37,311 bases of DNA from Nitrosomonas oligotropha (GCF_009833085.1 NZ_QRBZ01000041.1:1-37311), one strand, 5' to 3'. Positions 6,845 through 16,464 are shown, counted from the stretch's first letter. Numbers and translations: made by a program. The notes: generated by a model from the sequence alone, not told the origin.

Positions 6845-9340
6845 CTATTTATCCGCCCGGGATGGCAGCCGCCGGTGTTCGGTCCTGGGGTGTTGCGTCG
6901 ATTGGCAAGCGCGGCGGAAAAGCAGCAATGTTTTCTGCGCATGACCGAGCACGGTGCCGTATGAATAGCCGTTTATCTGCGCCGACTCACTGCTACCCGA
7001 TGGTAATCCGGTGAGCAACTCCAATCCTTGCATGACGTGTTCCATCATATAGATTGCAAATAAGCCCTGCTCAACCGCTGCAATCACTTTCCGATCCAGC
7101 ATCAAATGCTGCCGGTTCTGATACGGAATCAACACACCCTGCTCACCGGTTAAGCCCGTTTTTTCACACAACCTGAAATAACCTTCGATTTTGTCATTGA
7201 TGCCGCCCACCGGCAGCACTTCACCGTATTGATTCAATGCGCCGGTCACGGCAATGCTTTGTTTCAACGGCAGTTCCGCCAACGCCGACAACAGCGCGTA
7301 AAATTCCGCGCAGGAGGCGGAATCCCCTTCGATGCCGGTATATTCCTGCTCAAAAACAATCGATGCGCTCAGCGCCAGCGGCGCCAGATGGGTAAACAAG
7401 CCCGTCAGGTAATTCTGCAATATCAGCATACCCTTATCGTGAATCGGCCCGGACATATCCACTTCGCGGGCGATATTCAGCACACCATCCTCACCGGCAA
7501 AAGTACGCGCCGTGAGACGCACCGGCGTGCCAAAACTATGGTCGCCCAGATCGATCTGCGTCAGCGCGTTGAGCTGACCGGCGGCTTCGCCTTGCAATGC
7601 AATGGCGATTTCCCCTTCGATAATGGCTTCCTGTAAGCGCGAATCCGGATAATTATGGCGCAAGTTGCGCGCTTGCAGCGCGGCGGAAATATCCTCCACT
7701 TCCACACAACCGCCATGACGGGCATGGCACAGCGCTGCGCTCTCCAACAGCAGCATTTCGGTGCGGGCAAAAATTGCACTCTGGCGCTTTTGATCTTCCA
7801 CTTCCCGATGCGACTCTTCCAATAAGCGCGCAACCGCAGCTGCGGAAAAATGCGGTAATTTTGCGGTGTCGCAGGCATGCGCGACGAACACAGCCGATGC
7901 CTGATAAGTTTCCATGCTCGCGATGAAGCTCCCGGCAAAATCCACTTTCACGCGGAAGCGGCGCATGAATTCGGGATCGATTTCTTGCAAGTCATAATAT
8001 TCTTCCCGCGATCCGACCAGAATGATTTTAACGTTCACGTCGACCGCTTCAGGCTCAAGGGATACGGGAGAGTTGGAAGCCCATGCCGAGCCGGGCTCTT
8101 CAATCTGCAACCGCTTGCTGCGTAAAAAGCGCCGCAGTTTTACCCACAATGAACCATCTGTCAGCAAGTCATCCAGATGCAGCATCAAAAAACCGCCGTG
8201 CGCTTTTAACAAGCTACCGGCGCGAATACGCATGAAATCGGTTTTCAGTTTACCGTTCTCAAACTGATAATCGATACTGCCAAACAAGGCATACGCTGAC
8301 GGATTGTCTTCAATAATGACCGGTGCTCCCGGCAAATCGGCGTTATCCACGACCAGATTGATCTGATAACGGGAGAAAATCCGGTTCAATTCCGTCTGCT
8401 GTTTCTCTTCGTCGATATCATCCGTTTCAAACAACGCCAGATTGTCGAGAATATCCGTTTCCACCTGTGCAAAAAAAGTGTTGAGCCGCTCCTCATGTAC
8501 CGGTTCTTGCAACTCCGCCAAAATTTTCTGCAACGCAAGATTCAGCAGCGGCTGCACGATACGGCGCTGCAATGCCGCCAATGCCGCGTCTTTTTCTTTC
8601 TCGATCCGTTGGAATGCTTCGAAATAAACCGCAATCGCTTCGCGTAACGCCTGTTCCGCCTGTTCTATTTCAACCCGGCGCGCTTTGGGCAGCTTCAGTA
8701 AATTCTCCGCTGTGAGAATTTCCCCTTTTTCATCCAGCAAGGTAAACAAAATCTGTTCGTTTTCCCGATGAATGGTGACATGCAACGATTCCGCAAACTT
8801 ATCCAGTTTTTTGTACGCTTGGCTCGTTTCGGCTCTGAATTTTTTTTCCAGCCGGTCACTTTCGATCTTGAAATCCTGCCCGCTCAAACATTGGGTGATT
8901 CCGGATGGCAGCGATTTCGCCAGTTGCAGCATGGCTTGGCGCAGCAAACGCCCCTGCCCGGCAGGTAAATGCAAAGCCAGCGGTTTCTCGGGTGTAATGA
9001 AATTGTAGAGATAACACAGATCCGGGGGCGCAGGCCTATCAGCCGCAGCGGCCGTCATCGCTTGTTGCAATAAAGAAGAACGCCCTGACCCCGCTTCTCC
9101 CAACACAAACAAATGGTAATCCGGCTGCATCATGCCGAGACCAAAACGAACAGCCACTTCCGCCCGCTCCTGACCAATCCAGGATAACGGCCGCTGCAAC
9201 AACACCGAGGTATCGGAAAATCCCAGTGAAGCCGGGTCGATGGTAATGCGTAAATGAGAAGAATCTAATGGTTTGGTTGGCATGTTTGGATTAGTGACGG
9301 TTGCAGCGGTGGGATTGCGCCGATCCGCTATTGTACTCAT
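6845..9340 (-). CDS. LonH/AsrA-type ATP-dependent protease
   Basis: An 831-residue Lon-family protein of the AAA_32 plus Lon_C type (related to E. coli YcbZ and Pseudomonas AsrA), not classical LonA, since the N-terminal LON domain is missing. The ATPase P-loop is GEAGSGRS (81-88), with Arg where Walker A normally has Lys. A long charged helical insertion (about 150-300) interrupts the ATPase region. The proteolytic domain has the dyad Ser674 in GDSAS and Lys717 in GINDKIEG, 43 residues apart as in E. coli Lon (679/722). The start at 9340 lacks a clear ribosome-binding site; an internal ATG at 9283 is an alternative. In relatives it aids stress proteolysis. It is coupled to the downstream CDF exporter. 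Confidence 0.9.
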   Translation of the reverse strand: MSTIADRRNPTAATVTNPNMPTKPLDSSHLRITIDPASLGFSDTSVLLQRPLSWIGQERAEVAVRFGLGMMQPDYHLFVLGEAGSGRSSLLQQAMTAAAADRPAPPDLCYLYNFITPEKPLALHLPAGQGRLLRQAMLQLAKSLPSGITQCLSGQDFKIESDRLEKKFRAETSQAYKKLDKFAESLHVTIHRENEQILFTLLDEKGEILTAENLLKLPKARRVEIEQAEQALREAIAVYFEAFQRIEKEKDAALAALQRRIVQPLLNLALQKILAELQEPVHEERLNTFFAQVETDILDNLALFETDDIDEEKQQTELNRIFSRYQINLVVDNADLPGAPVIIEDNPSAYALFGSIDYQFENGKLKTDFMRIRAGSLLKAHGGFLMLHLDDLLTDGSLWVKLRRFLRSKRLQIEEPGSAWASNSPVSLEPEAVDVNVKIILVGSREEYYDLQEIDPEFMRRFRVKVDFAGSFIASMETYQASAVFVAHACDTAKLPHFSAAAVARLLEESHREVEDQKRQSAIFARTEMLLLESAALCHARHGGCVEVEDISAALQARNLRHNYPDSRLQEAIIEGEIAIALQGEAAGQLNALTQIDLGDHSFGTPVRLTARTFAGEDGVLNIAREVDMSGPIHDKGMLILQNYLTGLFTHLAPLALSASIVFEQEYTGIEGDSASCAEFYALLSALAELPLKQSIAVTGALNQYGEVLPVGGINDKIEGYFRLCEKTGLTGEQGVLIPYQNRQHLMLDRKVIAAVEQGLFAIYMMEHVMQGLELLTGLPSGSSESAQINGYSYGTVLGHAQKTLLLFRRACQSTQHPRTEHRRLPSRADK

Positions 9341-9492
9341 TTAGAAACCATTGCGTAACGCAAGCCATTCATTCCGGCGGATTGACCGGTAATCACCGGT
9401 TCAGAATTTGAATTGAAGCCCAGGAACAAAAAGACGAAGCACTACTCCGGAGAAGCGGGGTTTAATTCAGAATTACAGTATGCTTGAAAAGC

Positions 9493-9531
9493 AAAAAACC
9501 ACGGAGAAGTACAACTTCTCCGTGGTTTTTT
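9493..9531. terminator. Strong bidirectional intrinsic terminator
   Basis: A perfect 17-bp stem (ACCACGGAGAAG core) with a 5-nt loop (TACAA) is flanked by A6 and T6, so it can end transcription on either strand. It sits 23 bp after the stop of the PEP-CTERM gene, which it should terminate, and insulates the protease gene downstream. Confidence 0.92.
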
Positions 9532-9553
9532 GGTATTACAGATTAACTATTGA

Positions 9554-10432
9554 TTACATCACTCTGCGGCGGCGTGCTGAAAAACCAATCAAACCGAGGC
9601 CTGCCAGCAACATGGCATAAGTTTCCGGTTCCGGAACGGCCATAATGTATTCGTAACCGAAGCTCACTGATTTATGATTCGCGATAGTGCCCAAATCATA
9701 AGCCAAATTGATGGAATGATCGGCAAAACCGTAGTTACCGATTCCTTGAGCCGCGGCCAGCATCACGGCAGGATCAACCGGACTGCAGCAGTTAACAGGA
9801 TCGACATAAGGTGCTATTGCAAATGCTGAAGCACTGGTCGTGTTATGCAGCGTTAATGTCCATCCATCCAAACTTTTTGCAGTTACGGAAGAAAGATTCC
9901 CTAATCCATTGATTGTATTAGTCGTGCCAAATCCAACGCCGCCGGGAATGCCTTGATCCGGGTCAATGCCAACACCCCACTGCACATGATTAGCCGTAGC
10001 TCCGGTGTTATTGGTCAGTTGCACTTTAACAGCAACGTGACCGCTAGTAGGAATACTTACCGTTTCAACCACGCTCCAGCCACTGCCGCCGCCTGCAATA
10101 TTGGTAACGACGGCAATACTGCTACCGATGGCAAAAGCGGTAGAGCTCAATGGATTGCTTCCGGTCGCTTCATCAGCAATCGCAACCGAAGCACCATTGG
10201 CATTCAACCACCAATTGGATGCAAAAGTGCCATGGTTAACATATTCTCTACCCATAAAGCTCAAACCAAGCGCACCGGATGGAGAAAAATAACCGGCATT
10301 GTCAATCCTGGCCGCAGTAGTGCCAAAACCGCTAATCGTAACGGGCGCAGCTTGTGCTGCAGTAACAAACGTACCGCACAAAGCAATTGCAACTACTTGT
10401 GCAAGGTAATTCTTTTTCAATTGGAATTTCAT
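9554..10432 (-). CDS. PEP-CTERM sorting-signal protein
   Basis: A 292-residue exported protein. Residues 1-28 form a signal peptide (MKFQLKKNYLAQVVAIALCG, then cleavage after AQA). The C-terminus has the full exosortase signal: VPEPE at 266-270, a hydrophobic helix (LLAGLGLIGF) and the basic tail ARRRR. Such proteins are processed by EpsH-type exosortase in bacteria making exopolysaccharide. The middle is Gly/Ser/Thr/Asn-rich beta-type sequence with two adjacent cysteines (NCCSP) near residue 215; no enzymatic motif is visible. The ATG at 10432 is preceded by GGAG at good spacing. It is monocistronic, with a terminator behind it and a palindrome-rich upstream region. The exosortase gene is not in this window. 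Confidence 0.9.
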   Translation of the reverse strand: MKFQLKKNYLAQVVAIALCGTFVTAAQAAPVTISGFGTTAARIDNAGYFSPSGALGLSFMGREYVNHGTFASNWWLNANGASVAIADEATGSNPLSSTAFAIGSSIAVVTNIAGGGSGWSVVETVSIPTSGHVAVKVQLTNNTGATANHVQWGVGIDPDQGIPGGVGFGTTNTINGLGNLSSVTAKSLDGWTLTLHNTTSASAFAIAPYVDPVNCCSPVDPAVMLAAAQGIGNYGFADHSINLAYDLGTIANHKSVSFGYEYIMAVPEPETYAMLLAGLGLIGFSARRRRVM

Positions 10433-10527
10433 AACTTACTCCGTAAATTTAAGGCTGCTATAAAAAACTGGCTATTAATATTGCTGTTCAACGCCAACTT
10501 TAATCACACACGCTTTTATGCCACATT

Positions 10528-10556
10528 CAAAATGATACAAACCCAAAATTGATACA
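10528..10556 (-). repeat. Pair of direct repeats upstream of the PEP-CTERM gene
   Basis: On the minus strand TGTATCAATTTTG and TGTATCATTTTG occur 17 bp apart, about 100-125 bp upstream of the start codon. They differ by one inserted base. They may be tandem binding sites for an activator. Confidence 0.35.
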
Positions 10557-10623
10557 TAACCGCATTAACAACGTGCTTCATTATAGTTTTGTAAATCCTT
10601 AAGTACATAGAGCATTTCTCCCT

Positions 10624-10651
10624 TTTTATTAGTACATATGTACTAATAAAA
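10624..10651. promoter_or_regulatory. 28-bp perfect palindrome, possible operator
   Basis: The half-site TTTTATTAGTACAT is followed directly by its exact reverse complement, with no loop. It is AT-rich around a GTACATATGTAC core. It lies 192 bp upstream of the PEP-CTERM start and 109 bp past the pstB stop. Without a loop or T tract, a protein-binding operator is likelier than a terminator. No regulator gene is adjacent. Confidence 0.45.
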
Positions 10652-10759
10652 TCTAGTCGGGTAACCCTGCTTCGCCCACCAATCGATTGCTGGGACCGTC
10701 GATCAAATTTCCATGTCTTACCGCTCGTACTTCAGGGTTTATTTACTATAGGAAATAAA

Positions 10760-11539
10760 CTAGCCGAATTTCCCGGTAATATAATCTTCCGTGGCACGCT
10801 CATTGGGTTTCGTAAAAATCAAATCGGTATCGCCAAATTCGATCAATTCACCCAGGTACATGTAAGCGGTATAGTCGGAAACGCGCGCCGCCTGTTGCAT
10901 GTTATGCGTCACTATCGCGATGGTGTAATCTTCCTTCAGCTGGAAGATCAAGTCTTCGATCCGCGCCGTAGAAATCGGATCGAGCGCGGAAGTCGGTTCG
11001 TCGAACAGAACCACTTCGGGCTTCACCGCGATGGTGCGGGCGATACAAAGGCGTTGCTGCTGCCCGCCGGAAAGGCTGGTGCCGCTCTGATTCAATTTAT
11101 CTTTGACTTCCTCCCATAACGCGGCTTTTTGTAACGCCCATTCCACCCGTTCGGCCAGATCGTAACGATTTAACGATTCATACAGCTTCACACCGAACGC
11201 CACATTATCGAAAATCGACATCGGAAACGGCGTCGGTTTTTGAAACACCATGCCCATTTTGGCGCGCAACATATTCAGATCCTGCTGCTTATCGAGAATA
11301 TTCACACCATCCACCACAATCTCCCCTTGGGCGATCTGACTCGGGTACAGTTGATACATACGGTTCAAGGTCCGCAGTAAGGTCGACTTCCCGCAACCGG
11401 AAGGACCGATAAACGCGGTGATTTTATTTTTCCGGATCTGCATGCTGATCGACTTGAGCGCATGAAATGTATCGTAGTAGAAATTCAAATCGTTGATGGA
11501 GATCTTGCAAATATCGGATGGTGAAAGGCTGATAGTCAT
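10760..11539 (-). CDS. pstB: Phosphate ABC transporter ATP-binding protein PstB
   Basis: A 259-residue cytoplasmic ATPase that powers phosphate import through PstCA. It has Walker [10 protein letters not shown] (45-53), the Q-loop near [11 protein letters not shown] (98-108), the signature LSGGQQQR (156-163), Walker B VVLFDE (176-181) and the H-loop THN. The [13 protein letters not shown] segment is characteristic of PstB and separates it from amino-acid importers. Length is typical. It follows pstA by 14 bp in the minus-strand order pstS-pstC-pstA-pstB. In many bacteria phoU follows pstB; here the next gene is an unrelated PEP-CTERM gene, so phoU is missing from the operon. Confidence 0.97.
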   Translation of the reverse strand: MTISLSPSDICKISINDLNFYYDTFHALKSISMQIRKNKITAFIGPSGCGKSTLLRTLNRMYQLYPSQIAQGEIVVDGVNILDKQQDLNMLRAKMGMVFQKPTPFPMSIFDNVAFGVKLYESLNRYDLAERVEWALQKAALWEEVKDKLNQSGTSLSGGQQQRLCIARTIAVKPEVVLFDEPTSALDPISTARIEDLIFQLKEDYTIAIVTHNMQQAARVSDYTAYMYLGELIEFGDTDLIFTKPNERATEDYITGKFG

Positions 11540-11553
11540 TTGAGTTTTTAATT

Positions 11554-12396
11554 TTAAAAATCGCGCTTGCGCATGAAAATACGCGCGGCAACATTCAGCC
11601 CAAGCACACTCAGCGTGATCAATAACGCACCGGTCCAGGCCAATTCTTGCCAGTATTCGTAAGGACTCATTGCGAACTGGAAAATAACGACGGGTAAATT
11701 AGCCATGGGGCGGTTCATGTCCGCGCTCCAGAATTGATTGTTGAGCGCGGTAAACAGTAATGGTGCGGTTTCCCCGCTGATTCGGGCAACCGCCAATAAT
11801 ATCCCGGTCATGATGCCGACTCTGGAAGCGCGCCAGGTAACTAGCGTAACCACTTTCCATTGCGGCGCGCCCAACGCGATCGCTGCTTCGCGCAAACTGT
11901 TTGGAATGAGTCGCAACATATCCTCGGTGGTGCGCACAACCACCGGAATCACAATCAGCGCAAGCGCCAGTGCACCGGCCCATCCGGAAAAATGCCCTAC
12001 CTTGGCAACATAAACCGTATACACAAAAAGACCGATGACGATCGAAGGCGCGGACAGCAAAATATCGTTCACAAAACGGGTAACCGGAGCGAGCCAGCCG
12101 CGTTGGCTGAATTCGGCCAGGTAAGTGCCCGCCATGATACCGATCGGCGTGCCGATCAGTGTTGCGAGCGTCACCATCACCAAGCTACCGGCAATCGCAT
12201 TCAACAAGCCGCCAGTATCGCCGGGCGACGGCGTCATTTGCGTAAAAGTAACGACGCTGATACCGTCCAATCCCTTGTCGAACAGTGTCAGCAAAATCCA
12301 GAACAGCCAGAACAAGCCGAACGCCATCGCCAGCACGGAGAAAGTCAGATTGATCGCGTTAATGATGCGGCGGCGGGTATAAATGGGGATCATCAT
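11554..12396 (-). CDS. pstA: Phosphate ABC transporter permease PstA
   Basis: A 280-residue inner-membrane permease with about six membrane helices, one of the two channel subunits of the phosphate importer. The N-terminal segment (about 20-40, [16 protein letters not shown]) is followed by the [18 protein letters not shown] region typical of PstA, and the ABC-permease coupling loop lies near [19 protein letters not shown] (about 168-186). It starts 6 bp after the pstC stop; two tandem ATG codons at 12396 and 12393 are both possible. Confidence 0.96.
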   Translation of the reverse strand: MMIPIYTRRRIINAINLTFSVLAMAFGLFWLFWILLTLFDKGLDGISVVTFTQMTPSPGDTGGLLNAIAGSLVMVTLATLIGTPIGIMAGTYLAEFSQRGWLAPVTRFVNDILLSAPSIVIGLFVYTVYVAKVGHFSGWAGALALALIVIPVVVRTTEDMLRLIPNSLREAAIALGAPQWKVVTLVTWRASRVGIMTGILLAVARISGETAPLLFTALNNQFWSADMNRPMANLPVVIFQFAMSPYEYWQELAWTGALLITLSVLGLNVAARIFMRKRDF

Positions 12397-12402
12397 GTCA
12401 CG

Positions 12403-13455
12403 CTAGGAAAGGCTGCCTTCGCGTTTCTTCAGCCGTAATAAAAGAATCTTGGAACAAGCCAGCACCACGAAGGTGATCAAGAACAGAATCAAACCCAGCT
12501 CGATCAACGCGGCGGTGTACAAATCACCATCGGCTTCCGTAAACTCATTGGCTAATGCCGAGGCAATGCTGTTTCCGGGCATGAACAGAGAAGCGTGCAA
12601 CTGGTGCGCATTGCCGATCACAAAAGTAACCGCCATCGTCTCACCCAAGGCGCGGCCCAGACCGAGCATGACGCCGCCGACCACACCGGTCTTGGTATAA
12701 GGCAGAACCACATACCAAATCACTTCCCATGTGGTCGCACCCAGCGCGTAGGCGGATTCTTTGAGCATCGCAGGCACCACCTCGAACACATCGCGGATCA
12801 CGGAAGCAATGAAAGGAATCACCATGATCGCCAGAATAATACCGGCGGTCAGCATGCCGATTCCCATCACCGCGCCTTCAAACAAAAAACCGATTCCGGC
12901 TATTTCTCCGAGTGTGCTTTGCATACCCGGTTGTATATGTTTCGCAAAAAACGGCGCGAATACGAACAAGCCCCACATGCCGTAAATGATGCTGGGAATA
13001 CCCGCCAATAATTCAATCGCTGTTCCCAAGGGGCGGCGCAGCCAAGGTGGAGATAGCTCGGTCAGAAACAATGCGATGCCGAAGCTCACCGGCACTCCGA
13101 TCGACAGCGCAATCAGTGACGTAACCAGTGTGCCGATGATGGGCACCAGTGCGCCAAATTTCTCCGTAACCGGATTCCATTGCGTACTGAATAGAAAATC
13201 AAAACCAAACGCCTGCATTGCAGGCCAGCTACCGATCAGTAAAGAAAGCAGCAAGGCGGCCAGCAATACAAAAACCAGTGCGGTAAAAAACCAGGCCGCT
13301 TTGAGGAATACCCAATCGAGCAGCCGCTGCCGGTTCAGTTTTGCTGCCGTATGGGTTGCGGGCATCGTTTTTGCCGCGTCCGATTGCAGGCGCGCGAGGC
13401 TTATTTTTGTGATTACCGCTAGCAGAAAATTATTGCGCATGGTGTTGAGAAACAC
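12403..13455 (-). CDS. pstC: Phosphate ABC transporter permease PstC
   Basis: A 350-residue inner-membrane permease partnering PstA. The conserved core has about six helices and the coupling loop [19 protein letters not shown]; the [24 protein letters not shown] region is typical of PstC periplasmic segments. The start is uncertain: the frame can begin at GTG 13455, ATG 13440 (MRNN) or ATG 13365 (MPATHTAAK), and none has a convincing ribosome-binding site. The first about 30 residues of the longest form are poorly conserved-looking, so 13365 may be the true start. It follows pstS by 29 bp. Confidence 0.94.
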   Translation of the reverse strand: MFLNTMRNNFLLAVITKISLARLQSDAAKTMPATHTAAKLNRQRLLDWVFLKAAWFFTALVFVLLAALLLSLLIGSWPAMQAFGFDFLFSTQWNPVTEKFGALVPIIGTLVTSLIALSIGVPVSFGIALFLTELSPPWLRRPLGTAIELLAGIPSIIYGMWGLFVFAPFFAKHIQPGMQSTLGEIAGIGFLFEGAVMGIGMLTAGIILAIMVIPFIASVIRDVFEVVPAMLKESAYALGATTWEVIWYVVLPYTKTGVVGGVMLGLGRALGETMAVTFVIGNAHQLHASLFMPGNSIASALANEFTEADGDLYTAALIELGLILFLITFVVLACSKILLLRLKKREGSLS

Positions 13456-13484
13456 TCTGTCTCTGATCTTGAGTTTCCCGCGGG

Positions 13485-14528
13485 CTATTGCGCCGAGTAA
13501 ATGGCCTGGCCATCTTTACCTTTAATCCGGGTTCTCCAGGCATCTTCGATCAGCTTTACGATATCGTCCGGTAATGGAATGTAATCGAGCGCCAACGCCA
13601 TTTCATCGCCATGCGCATAAGCCCATTCAAAGAACTTCAATACTTCCAATGCGTGCGCGGGGTTTTCCTGGGATTGATGCATCAGGACAAAAGTAGCGCC
13701 GGTAATGGGCCAGCTATCTTGTCCGGGCTTATTGGTCAGAATCTCGTAAAACCCCGTGGTCATGCTCCACTGCGTGTTGATCGCCGCGGCTTTGAAACTG
13801 TCTTCACTAGGAATGACATAAGCGCCGTCGCGATTCTGCAATTGCACGTAGTTCATTTTGCTTTGTTTAACGTAAGCCGCTTCGACATAACCGATCGAAT
13901 TCTTGATTTGCTTCACAAAATTGGCCACGCCCTCATTACCCTTGCCACCGGTACCGATGGGCCACGCCACGGAAGCGTCGGCGCCGATTTTTTCTTTCCA
14001 CTCCGGGCTGACTTTACTCAAATAATCAGTAAACAAAAACGTAGTACCGGAACCGTCCGCGCGATGCACCACGGCGATATTGCTGTCCGGCAATTTCACA
14101 CCGCCATTCAAGCCGGTAATCGCGGGATCATTCCAGCGTTTGATTTTGCCCAGAAAAATATTCGCCAGCACCGCTCCGGTCAATTTGATCTGACCGGCTT
14201 GCATGCCTTCCACGTTAATGACCGGCACCACGCCGCCAATCACGGTGGGGAACTGCGTCAAACCGTTTTTCTCCAGCTCTTCGACGGTCAGCGGCTTATC
14301 CGAAGCGCCGAAATCTACGGTCTTGGCTTTGATTTGCTTGATACCGCCGCCGGAACCGATGGATTGGTAATTCAACCGGATCCCGGTTGCTTTTTTATAG
14401 GCATCGGCCCATTTGGCGTAAACCGGATAGGGAAAAGTCGCGCCTGCGCCGGTGATATCGGCGGCACTTGTGTGCGTGGTAAAAAGTAATGCCGCAGAAG
14501 CAAGCATCAGGCCGAATTGCAATTTCAT
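13485..14528 (-). CDS. pstS: Periplasmic phosphate-binding protein PstS
   Basis: A 347-residue periplasmic receptor delivering phosphate to PstCA. A signal peptide spans about 1-23 (ending THTSAA). Ligand-loop motifs of PstS are present: [11 protein letters not shown] at the mature N-terminus, [20 protein letters not shown] and [16 protein letters not shown]. The ATG at 14528 is preceded by GGGAG at good spacing; a TTG further upstream is not needed. A PhoB box and -10 lie 45-78 bp upstream, so induction by phosphate starvation is expected. It is the first gene of pstSCAB. Confidence 0.97.
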   Translation of the reverse strand: MKLQFGLMLASAALLFTTHTSAADITGAGATFPYPVYAKWADAYKKATGIRLNYQSIGSGGGIKQIKAKTVDFGASDKPLTVEELEKNGLTQFPTVIGGVVPVINVEGMQAGQIKLTGAVLANIFLGKIKRWNDPAITGLNGGVKLPDSNIAVVHRADGSGTTFLFTDYLSKVSPEWKEKIGADASVAWPIGTGGKGNEGVANFVKQIKNSIGYVEAAYVKQSKMNYVQLQNRDGAYVIPSEDSFKAAAINTQWSMTTGFYEILTNKPGQDSWPITGATFVLMHQSQENPAHALEVLKFFEWAYAHGDEMALALDYIPLPDDIVKLIEDAWRTRIKGKDGQAIYSAQ

Positions 14529-14572
14529 CTTATATTCTCCCAATCAATCAACAGTGCGTGTTCTGGATGAAA

Positions 14573-14606
14573 ATCTTAACCGGCCGGCATGACAGGATGA
14601 TGACAA
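14573..14606 (-). promoter_or_regulatory. Pho-box promoter of pstSCAB
   Basis: On the minus strand TTGTCAT-CATC-CTGTCAT (14589-14606) matches the PhoB box (two CTGTCAT-like half sites, 6/7 and 7/7, 4 bp apart). After 10 nt comes the hexamer TAAGAT (14573-14578), a fair -10. The box would replace the -35, as in E. coli Pho promoters. Predicted leader is about 38 nt. Confidence 0.88.
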
Positions 14607-14626
14607 TCCCGTTGCACATAAAAGAA

Positions 14627-14665
14627 ACCTCCCGGACAACTTGCCGATGGCCGTGTCAGGGAGGT
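14627..14665 (-). terminator. Intrinsic terminator between the beta-helix gene and pstS
   Basis: ACCTCCC-G-GACA and TGTC-A-GGGAGGT form an 11-bp stem with one mismatch around a 15-nt loop. On the minus strand it is followed by TTTCTTTTATG. It lies just upstream of the pstS Pho box and separates the two Pho-controlled units. Confidence 0.65.
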
Positions 14666-14778
14666 GTACTACGAGAAGAAGTGAAAACAGCAGAAAAATA
14701 CAAACCCAATTCAAAACGCCCCCGATCTCCCGGATCGTTGTGACACTTCAACAGCAAAAGTGCTTGGGTTAAGCGGTT

Positions 14779-14809
14779 TTGTCTACACCGTTAGAGGGGG
14801 TGTAGACAA
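14779..14809. repeat. 11-bp perfect inverted repeat after the beta-helix gene
   Basis: TTGTCTACACC and GGTGTAGACAA flank a 9-nt spacer, 20 bp after the stop codon of the beta-helix gene. Neither strand has a T tract after it, so it is not a classical terminator. It may stabilise the mRNA end or bind protein. Confidence 0.55.
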
Positions 14810-14828
14810 CATTTCCAAAGGGTATGGG

Positions 14829-16427
14829 TTAAAACGGGAAAGTCCATTCCTTGGTCCAATCATGGCTCGCATCCTTGAATGCGCCGGCATAATCGACCAC
14901 GTCAAAGAAAGCATCGCTCACCGCGGCTCCACCTAATGTCAGTGGCGAACCGGTTTTGGGCAAATAACCATCCAACAGAGGATCTTCCGCTTTGTTTTCG
15001 GATTGCGACAAGAACCAATCGGACACGGAGAATGTAGCGCCGTCACCATCGGCAAAATTCTGGGCGCATTGCGCAAAAGAGTTCTGCATCGTCAATTCGC
15101 CCGTCAAACTGCCTGGAGAACCGGCATTGACATAGGTCGATGCGCTATCGATGCGCACACAAACCGGTGATCCGGTAATGACCGAGTTCCAGATATTTCC
15201 CGCTGTTCCGCGGCGCAGCAAAATGCCTTGGGTAGCGCCGGTATCATTGCGGCCGATAATGGTGAAGTTGGATAAAATGGGATGGGCGCGCGGCAGACTG
15301 TCGTGGTTTTTCTCATTGTTGTCCGCTTCGATACCACGATCACCGATACCAGGCGATTGTTTCACCAGCACAAATTGCGCCCGGCCTTTGAAACCGCTGG
15401 TCCAATCGAACGCATCGTCACGATTCTCGGTCAGCACCAAATGCTTCATCTGCACCGTGCCACCGAACATTTCCACGCCATCGTCCAAACCGGCATGCAC
15501 TTGCACATAATTAATCAGCGTGCCTGAACCGACACCCATCAGCGTGAAGCCATTGAGTTCTTCATCCGGACGCACGGCAAAACCGGCAAAAAGAATCTGC
15601 GTATACTTCACCACGCCACTGCTTTCCGTTGGATTGTTACCGCCAAAGAACTCCGACGTAATCGCTTCGAATGGCGCTTCACAAAGAGTGACGCCTACAT
15701 TACAACCGTTGATCGGCGCATTACCGGCGATCAGCAAACCACCCCATTCACCGGGCGACTGTTGCAATGGGCCGGACATCACAATCGGATTATCCGGCGT
15801 TCCTTCGGCCATGATCTTGGAACCGCGCCGGATAAACAGATAATCCGCTCCCGCTTCACCAAAAATCTTGGTGCCGGGGTTGATGGTAAGGGTTGCGCTT
15901 TGGGTGTTATCGCCGCCGACATAAACACCACCCGACAGAATCCAGTTGATATTTTTTGTCAGCGTCACATTGGTTTTAATTTCACCGCTTAAAATACAAG
16001 AACCGGCGCTGGGGCCCGCTGCCGCAAAACTTGGACAACCTTGAAAGGCATTGTTGACAAGCTGTTCCACTGTGAAGCGCAAGGGATTGGATCCGGGTAT
16101 CAATTTTAATTTGGCGTAATATTCATCCGCGCCGACGGTTACTGAAGCAACATGCACCGCACTGGTATCGGCATCAAACACATTACGCTGTCCGGTCGTT
16201 GCTGCAATCGGACTGGCGGCAATCAGCTGCAGGTCGCTGCCGCTCAGTTGTAATTGCGCGCTGTAGAATGAAGACGTGCTGCCGCTCAATACTTCCACGA
16301 CAGGTAAATTGACAACACCGCTTGCCGGATCAAACGTTGCGGTTGCTGCATGCCCGTTCAGCGCGGTTGTGCTCAGCACAACCGCTGATGCGGCAATTAT
16401 GTTTTTCATATGACTTCGCTTTGACAT
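14829..16427 (-). CDS. Secreted beta-helix-like repeat protein, Pho-controlled
   Basis: A 532-residue exported protein with a signal peptide (about 7-28, ending NGHA). The central part (about 155-420) reads like a right-handed parallel beta-helix: WILSGGVYVGG, LTINPGTKIFGE, IMAEGTPDNPIVMSG, GEWGGLLIAGNAPING, VKYTQILFAG and LINYVQVHAGLDDGVEMFGGTVQMKHLVLTENRDDAFDW. Such folds occur in polysaccharide-acting enzymes and adhesins, but no catalytic set was identified. Cysteine pairs suggest disulfides. A good Pho box lies 54 bp upstream. It sits between the TonB receptor cluster and pstS, suggesting a surface role in phosphate acquisition (inference). The ATG at 16427 has a GGAG 11 nt upstream; ATG 16409 is an alternative. 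Confidence 0.85.
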   Translation of the reverse strand: MSKRSHMKNIIAASAVVLSTTALNGHAATATFDPASGVVNLPVVEVLSGSTSSFYSAQLQLSGSDLQLIAASPIAATTGQRNVFDADTSAVHVASVTVGADEYYAKLKLIPGSNPLRFTVEQLVNNAFQGCPSFAAAGPSAGSCILSGEIKTNVTLTKNINWILSGGVYVGGDNTQSATLTINPGTKIFGEAGADYLFIRRGSKIMAEGTPDNPIVMSGPLQQSPGEWGGLLIAGNAPINGCNVGVTLCEAPFEAITSEFFGGNNPTESSGVVKYTQILFAGFAVRPDEELNGFTLMGVGSGTLINYVQVHAGLDDGVEMFGGTVQMKHLVLTENRDDAFDWTSGFKGRAQFVLVKQSPGIGDRGIEADNNEKNHDSLPRAHPILSNFTIIGRNDTGATQGILLRRGTAGNIWNSVITGSPVCVRIDSASTYVNAGSPGSLTGELTMQNSFAQCAQNFADGDGATFSVSDWFLSQSENKAEDPLLDGYLPKTGSPLTLGGAAVSDAFFDVVDYAGAFKDASHDWTKEWTFPF

Positions 16428-16464
16428 GATTTACTTAGCTCCAAGTTTTTATTTAGGGTAAGCA

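Larger units (their letters stand above)
10433..10759. other. 327-bp palindrome-rich intergenic region between PEP-CTERM gene and pstB
   Basis: No coding frame is evident. Near the PEP-CTERM gene are two near-direct repeats (10528-10556). Further away is a 28-bp perfect palindrome (10624-10651) and a 20-bp imperfect palindrome CCCACCAATCGATTGCTGGG (10675-10694, 18 of 20 positions symmetrical). No clear T-tailed terminator for the pst operon is seen here. Confidence 0.5.

Noticed and set aside
9385..9400. ACCGGT-AATC-ACCGGT as a regulatory hairpin upstream of the protease
   Set aside because: A short, self-complementary duplicate with no T tract and no further support; too weak to annotate.
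9953..10552. 199-codon plus-strand frame over the PEP-CTERM gene
   Set aside because: Antisense to a complete PEP-CTERM gene with ribosome-binding site and terminator, and its own translation lacks any recognisable feature.
13611..14489. 292-codon open frame on the plus strand
   Set aside because: It lies wholly antisense to pstS, whose motifs, signal peptide and promoter are clear. The translation has no recognisable domain.
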